NCBI GenBank assembly: GCA_903953805.1
Contig: CAJBLC010000167.1
Location: forward strand, 1-8,301
DNA: 8,301 nucleotides
Origin: an uncultured Actinomycetes bacterium
GTDB lineage: Bacteria; Actinomycetota; Actinomycetes; Nanopelagicales; Nanopelagicaceae
Direction: 5' to 3'
Below are positions 5,280-8,301 of the stretch, in pieces. Within the stretch, counting starts at the first letter, position 1. Every line of letters begins with the position of its first letter. The translations under genes and the position numbers were made by a program. The notes beneath the pieces are model-generated. The model was given only the letters and a program-made list of their open reading frames with translations, did not search any database and was not told the DNA's origin.

Positions 5280-6989
5280 TCAACCGCCGTTACGTCCGCC
5301 ACCGGCGCCGCCGCCGAATCCGCCGCCGCCGAATGCCGCTGCACCACCGCCAAGTCCACCAGGGACACCGCCTACAGCAAATCCATTTGTTGAGGTAGTG
5401 CGGACTACAGAAGGAAGTGCAACGACATCGCCGACTTTGAGGCCAGATTGGATTTCATCAGCGCTATCGCCTTTGAGTCCAACCACAACACGAGTAGGTG
5501 TGAGGACTTCCTTGCCCTTCATTTTTGTCACAATGTTCACGGTAGCTCGAGTGCCACGAGTTGTGACAGCTTGAGCGGTGACATTGATGACTCCAGTAGC
5601 GACACCGACTTCAACAGTAGGGGTTGCTGTCATACCCGGCTTAAGTCCAGGGACAGTGCCATCGATAGAGAAGGTTGCATTGTAAGAAGTTACGCCACCA
5701 GATGTTGTTGGAAGAAGATCAACGCCGATCACCTTTCCTGTGGCATTTACACCAGAGAGCGCGTCAAAAGTGTAGGTAGCTGGTTGGCCAGCCTTGATCT
5801 TTGCCGCATCTGCTTCAGAGAACGAGCCGGTTACTTCGAGAGAAGAAACATTGGTAAGGACGATAAAACCAGTGGCATTCGCTGATGTTGTGGCTGGCGC
5901 TGAGGTTGTTGGCACATTGCCACCCACCGCTGTGGAGATCGAGGCGACATCCCCGGCGACTGGTGCCTTGATAGTTGCAGCATCGAGATTGCGCTTTGCT
6001 TGATCGTAGGCAGCCTGCGCATTGGCAAGTTGAGCCTGAGCGCTATCAATTGCACTCTGCTTTGCAGGTTGCATCGCAACATTGGTAGAAGCAATCAGAT
6101 TATCGAGAGCATTCTGAGCTGATTGCACGCTGCTCGCATAACCAGCAATTGTCACGGCATCCTTCGCCAGGTTGTTCTTCTGAGTCAGGAGAGCATTGTT
6201 ATAGGTAGTCGTGAGGTTATCGAGATTCTGCTTATCTTTGAGAAGAGATGAAGTTTGAGTAGTTAAAGCATTCTGCCAGGTAGACCAATAGCTAATGAGC
6301 TGGGTGCAGTTTCCGTTGATGGTGTCAATGCTCTGACAGAAAGGAACTGTGATTCCGCTAGGTCCATAGAGACCCTCGTAGTTGTTGTAGTTCAGAGCAG
6401 CAGCATCAACTGATGTCTGATAGGTCTTTGCAGCGAGCGCAGCATTCGCAGTCGCATCATCGAGCGCCTTTTTGGCTGAATCAACACTCTGTTGGTAAGA
6501 AGCGGAATTTGCTTGAGTGAGCGCGGTGTTATCTGCCTGATTCTTCTTAGCAAGTGCTAATGCAGCTTGTGCTTGAGACAGTTGAAGATCGGCTTGTGCT
6601 TGCTCTGCTTTGGTCTTTGTTGGAACAAGTGCAGCGACTGCCGCCTTTGCGTTGACGAGTGAAGCGTTAGCGGAAGCGAGCGCAGTAGTTAGATTGGTGG
6701 TGTCGATTTGTGCGAGTTCTTCACCTGCAGTGACGTGGTCTCCGACCTTTACATTCAATTTCATCAGTGTGCCGGCAACGAGTGGCGCAAGACCAACATC
6801 AGATGGGCTGATGACCTTTCCGGTTGCAGAGACAGTTGCAGTGACATCACCACGGCTGACTGTTGCCGTCTGCGTCGCAACTGGTGCCGCCTTTGGGTGA
6901 AGTACCGAGTACCCCCAGAAGCCAGCCCCGAGAACTGCGAGGAGAAGGACGAGATTGATCGAAAGGATTCGCACGCGCGCTTTATTCAT
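5280..6989 (-). CDS. HlyD/MacA-like membrane-fusion (adaptor) protein of the ABC exporter
   Basis: A 569-residue adaptor anchored by an N-terminal helix (about 9-28) with the rest outside the membrane. Order: first half of the lipoyl domain (about 50-97, including KLNVKVGDHVTAGEELAQID); a long alpha-helical hairpin rich in Ala/Gln/Lys (about 98-200 and 236-340); between the arms a non-helical insert (about 203-232) with C218 and C228, the protein's only cysteines; second half of the lipoyl domain (338-360, TIKAPVAGDVASIS); a beta-barrel (about 380-462, including LKPGMTATPTVEV); a membrane-proximal domain (about 465-528); and a Gly-rich tail (540-569). In Gram-negative bacteria such proteins bridge to TolC; with no outer membrane the hairpin probably spans or contacts the wall. 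It heads the operon: the ATG has no Shine-Dalgarno but a -10 box six bases upstream. Confidence 0.93.
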   Translation of the reverse strand: MNKARVRILSINLVLLLAVLGAGFWGYSVLHPKAAPVATQTATVSRGDVTATVSATGKVISPSDVGLAPLVAGTLMKLNVKVGDHVTAGEELAQIDTTNLTTALASANASLVNAKAAVAALVPTKTKAEQAQADLQLSQAQAALALAKKNQADNTALTQANSASYQQSVDSAKKALDDATANAALAAKTYQTSVDAAALNYNNYEGLYGPSGITVPFCQSIDTINGNCTQLISYWSTWQNALTTQTSSLLKDKQNLDNLTTTYNNALLTQKNNLAKDAVTIAGYASSVQSAQNALDNLIASTNVAMQPAKQSAIDSAQAQLANAQAAYDQAKRNLDAATIKAPVAGDVASISTAVGGNVPTTSAPATTSANATGFIVLTNVSSLEVTGSFSEADAAKIKAGQPATYTFDALSGVNATGKVIGVDLLPTTSGGVTSYNATFSIDGTVPGLKPGMTATPTVEVGVATGVINVTAQAVTTRGTRATVNIVTKMKGKEVLTPTRVVVGLKGDSADEIQSGLKVGDVVALPSVVRTTSTNGFAVGGVPGGLGGGAAAFGGGGFGGGAGGGRNGG

Positions 6990-6995
6990 GGGTAG

Positions 6996-7001
6996 AAGAT
7001 A
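6996..7001 (-). promoter_or_regulatory. -10 element (TATCTT) of a leaderless promoter for the export operon
   Basis: On the minus strand TATCTT fits TANNNT and is followed by CTACCC and then the ATG at 6989, the same six-base geometry as the two boxes near 1470. No Shine-Dalgarno is present. No good -35 at 16-18 bases is seen. It lies in the 63-bp gap after apbE, implying the export operon has its own promoter. Confidence 0.55.
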
Positions 7002-7052
7002 GGGGGCTAATCCCTAACCAATGGGTCTAAAAGGCTGAATAGTGCCTGAGAA

Positions 7053-7805
7053 TTAAATCGCCCAGGCCTCATCGTTATGACGCTCAATGACCCAGCAGTG
7101 ATACTCAGAGAGCTCGGGCTTCTGGAACAAATAGGCGCCATCTTTGCCTGCCACGATCAAGGCTGTTGCCAAGGCATCGGCGATACCGCCATTTGGGCCA
7201 TAGACCGTCGCAGATCTCGCACCGAGGGCAATCAAGCCAGTATGTGGGTCTTTGATATGAGATCCCCGCTCATAGGTGCCAGATGTTGCGATCGCGCCAT
7301 CAGTGATATCGAAGACCTTCACGATTGTCTGGGCATCTTCGGGATGGCGGATTCCGATCGACCATGGCTTTCCGGGTTCATGGCCACCAGCCAACGAGAG
7401 GTCGCCGGCGGAATTGATCTGAATATGTTCGACCCCATCGGCTTTCATCATTGCGATCGCGCGATCAGAAGCCCAGCCCTTTACATAGCCCGAAGGATCG
7501 AAGCCGCCTTCAACGCACCATGGATCGAAGTAGCCATCGCTCAATAACTTTGCTTCGTGACATAACTGCCAGACTTCTTGGAGATCAGGTGAGCAATCGA
7601 CGATCTTGATCTCACCACGGCGTAACCGCGAGACTTGAGATTGTTCTTTATAGGTCGAGAAGACCTCATCGACTTCGTAGAGAAAGTCGCGAACCTTATC
7701 GATCGAAGATTGAATCGCAGACTCATTGATTGTCGAACTTGAGGCATCAATAAAGATGATGGTGCCCCAGGTTTCAATCTCGGCTCGAACTCGAGCCAAC
7801 GTCAT
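7053..7805 (-). CDS. apbE: FAD:protein FMN transferase (ApbE)
   Basis: A 250-residue flavin transferase that splits FAD and links FMN by a phosphoester to a Ser/Thr of FMN-binding-domain proteins, needing Mg2+. Family motifs in order: DEVFSTYKEQSQVSRL (46-61), FDPSGYVKGWASDRA (102-116), INSAGDL (130-136, the usual GG is AG here), ATSGTYERGSHIKDPHTG (173-190), and GGIADALATALIVAG (206-220), where D210 and T214 are the expected metal ligands. It is shorter than the 300-350 residues of proteobacterial ApbE lipoproteins and has neither signal peptide nor lipobox. Its frame has a stop at 7842-7844 and no start codon between that stop and the ATG, so no leader was missed. Its start overlaps the stop of the FMN-binding gene by one base (TAATG), pairing enzyme with substrate. 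Confidence 0.95.
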   Translation of the reverse strand: MTLARVRAEIETWGTIIFIDASSSTINESAIQSSIDKVRDFLYEVDEVFSTYKEQSQVSRLRRGEIKIVDCSPDLQEVWQLCHEAKLLSDGYFDPWCVEGGFDPSGYVKGWASDRAIAMMKADGVEHIQINSAGDLSLAGGHEPGKPWSIGIRHPEDAQTIVKVFDITDGAIATSGTYERGSHIKDPHTGLIALGARSATVYGPNGGIADALATALIVAGKDGAYLFQKPELSEYHCWVIERHNDEAWAI

Positions 7806-8301
7806 TACATACCAGCCTTTGCGAGTGCGCTGACGAGAGAGTCATACCAACCTTGAGATGTGTAGGAAGCTCCACCGACGCCTTGGATATTTGCCGACTG
7901 GGCAGCAAGTGTCTCTTGTACCAAGTATGGAATCGCTTGCTGTGAGATCTGCTGTGAACGGAAATCATTGTTGGGATATTGCAACGCCTTTGCGGCAGTG
8001 ATCTTGCCATTAGAGACTGTGATCTCAACTTGAACTGGGCCGAAACGAGTTTGCTGTGTTGAGCCAGTAAATGTTCCAGATGGCTTCGCCTTTGCAGGAG
8101 CAGCCGGTGCGGTTGTTGCAGGTGCGGCAGGTGTAGTCGCAGCAGTCGTTGATTGAGTGCTCTTCTTTGTGGACTTCTTCGTCGCAGCTGGTGCAGGAGT
8201 TGCTGCTGCAGCGGTATCAGTCGGAGCAGGTGCAGCTTGAGTCTGTGCAGGCGCTGGTGCCGTTGCAGTTGATGTTCCGCCACCCAACGACTTACCGCCG
8301 A
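7805..8301 (-). CDS. FMN-binding domain protein (probable ApbE substrate), N-terminus outside the window
   Basis: The frame is open to the window edge, so the first residues, probably a signal or membrane anchor, are missing. The visible part begins with a roughly 65-residue linker rich in Ala, Pro and Thr with a Lys cluster (KKSTKKST), as in surface-exposed linkers, followed by a C-terminal FMN_bind domain of about 90 residues, from SGTFTGSTQQTRFGPVQVEI to the stop. The domain shows the family's VQVEITVSNGKITAAKAL strand pattern, and the acceptor region reads GVGGASYTSQGW, where the consensus is S/T-G-A-T/S; the Ser of GGAS is the expected attachment point. No cysteine is visible. The stop overlaps the apbE start. 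Likely role: an extracytoplasmic covalent-FMN electron carrier. An apparent TTG at 8287 is probably not the start. Confidence 0.9.
   Translation of the reverse strand, partial: GGKSLGGGTSTATAPAPAQTQAAPAPTDTAAAATPAPAATKKSTKKSTQSTTAATTPAAPATTAPAAPAKAKPSGTFTGSTQQTRFGPVQVEITVSNGKITAAKALQYPNNDFRSQQISQQAIPYLVQETLAAQSANIQGVGGASYTSQGWYDSLVSALAKAGM

Noticed and set aside
5448..5885. Plus-strand open frame of 145 codons
   Set aside because: It is antisense to the beta-barrel and lipoyl coding region of the adaptor, and its product has a random-looking, Cys- and Arg-rich composition.
7032..7047. AGGC...GCCT inverted repeat followed by a short T-run after apbE on the minus strand
   Set aside because: Four base pairs and three or four Ts are too weak to call a terminator, though it is the only candidate in that gap.
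7077..7547. Plus-strand open frame of 156 codons
   Set aside because: It lies entirely antisense to apbE, whose motifs are all intact, and shows no family signature of its own.
8285..8287. TTG as start codon of the FMN-binding protein
   Set aside because: The frame stays open to the window edge (upstream codons read Gly-Gly-Lys-Ser), and a start here would leave the protein with no export signal before its linker; the true start is most likely outside.

Overview
The window looks like a piece of a compact, gene-dense actinobacterial chromosome of intermediate GC content, plausibly a freshwater lineage of the Nanopelagicales (acI) kind. The reasons are the gene set, the near absence of intergenic DNA (the largest gap is 63 bp), stop/start overlaps at almost every internal junction, and TANNNT -10 boxes placed six bases before the ATG of the first gene in each transcription unit, as expected for actinobacterial leaderless mRNAs. 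The lineage is inference; the spacing and overlaps are read directly.

Left part (1-2421): a minus-strand unit starts at about 1457 and runs UPF0303/heme-degrading-domain protein -> fructokinase-like PfkB sugar kinase -> the first 21 codons of a probable aldose 1-epimerase, which leaves the window at base 1. Divergent from it, across a 25-bp region holding two back-to-back -10 elements, is a plus-strand aldo/keto reductase. Together these suggest a small sugar or carbonyl metabolism locus.

Middle part (2422-6989): a minus-strand four-gene operon encodes a MacB-type ABC export machine adapted to a cell with one membrane. It consists of an HlyD-like membrane-anchored adaptor with a long coiled-coil hairpin, a LolD/MacB-class ATPase, a MacB/FtsX-class permease, and a fourth Ala/Gly-rich single-pass membrane protein of unknown function. 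All cysteines encoded by these four genes lie in predicted extracytoplasmic regions, exactly two per exported protein and none in the ATPase. HlyD and the fourth protein also share Gly-rich GGFGGG segments. The operon ends stop-to-stop against the aldo/keto reductase with no base between.

Right part (7053-8301): a minus-strand pair overlapping by one base encodes an FMN-binding-domain protein (its N-terminus lies beyond the window) and ApbE, the enzyme that attaches FMN covalently to such domains. The ApbE has no signal peptide and its frame cannot be extended upstream. The flavinylation pair lies just upstream of the export operon on the same strand. The 63-bp gap carries a leaderless promoter candidate for the export operon, so the two are probably separate but adjacent units.

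No mobile element, RNA gene or CRISPR array was seen. The least described items are the fourth protein of the export operon, the cysteine pairing across the machine, and the flavin-acceptor motif that departs from consensus.
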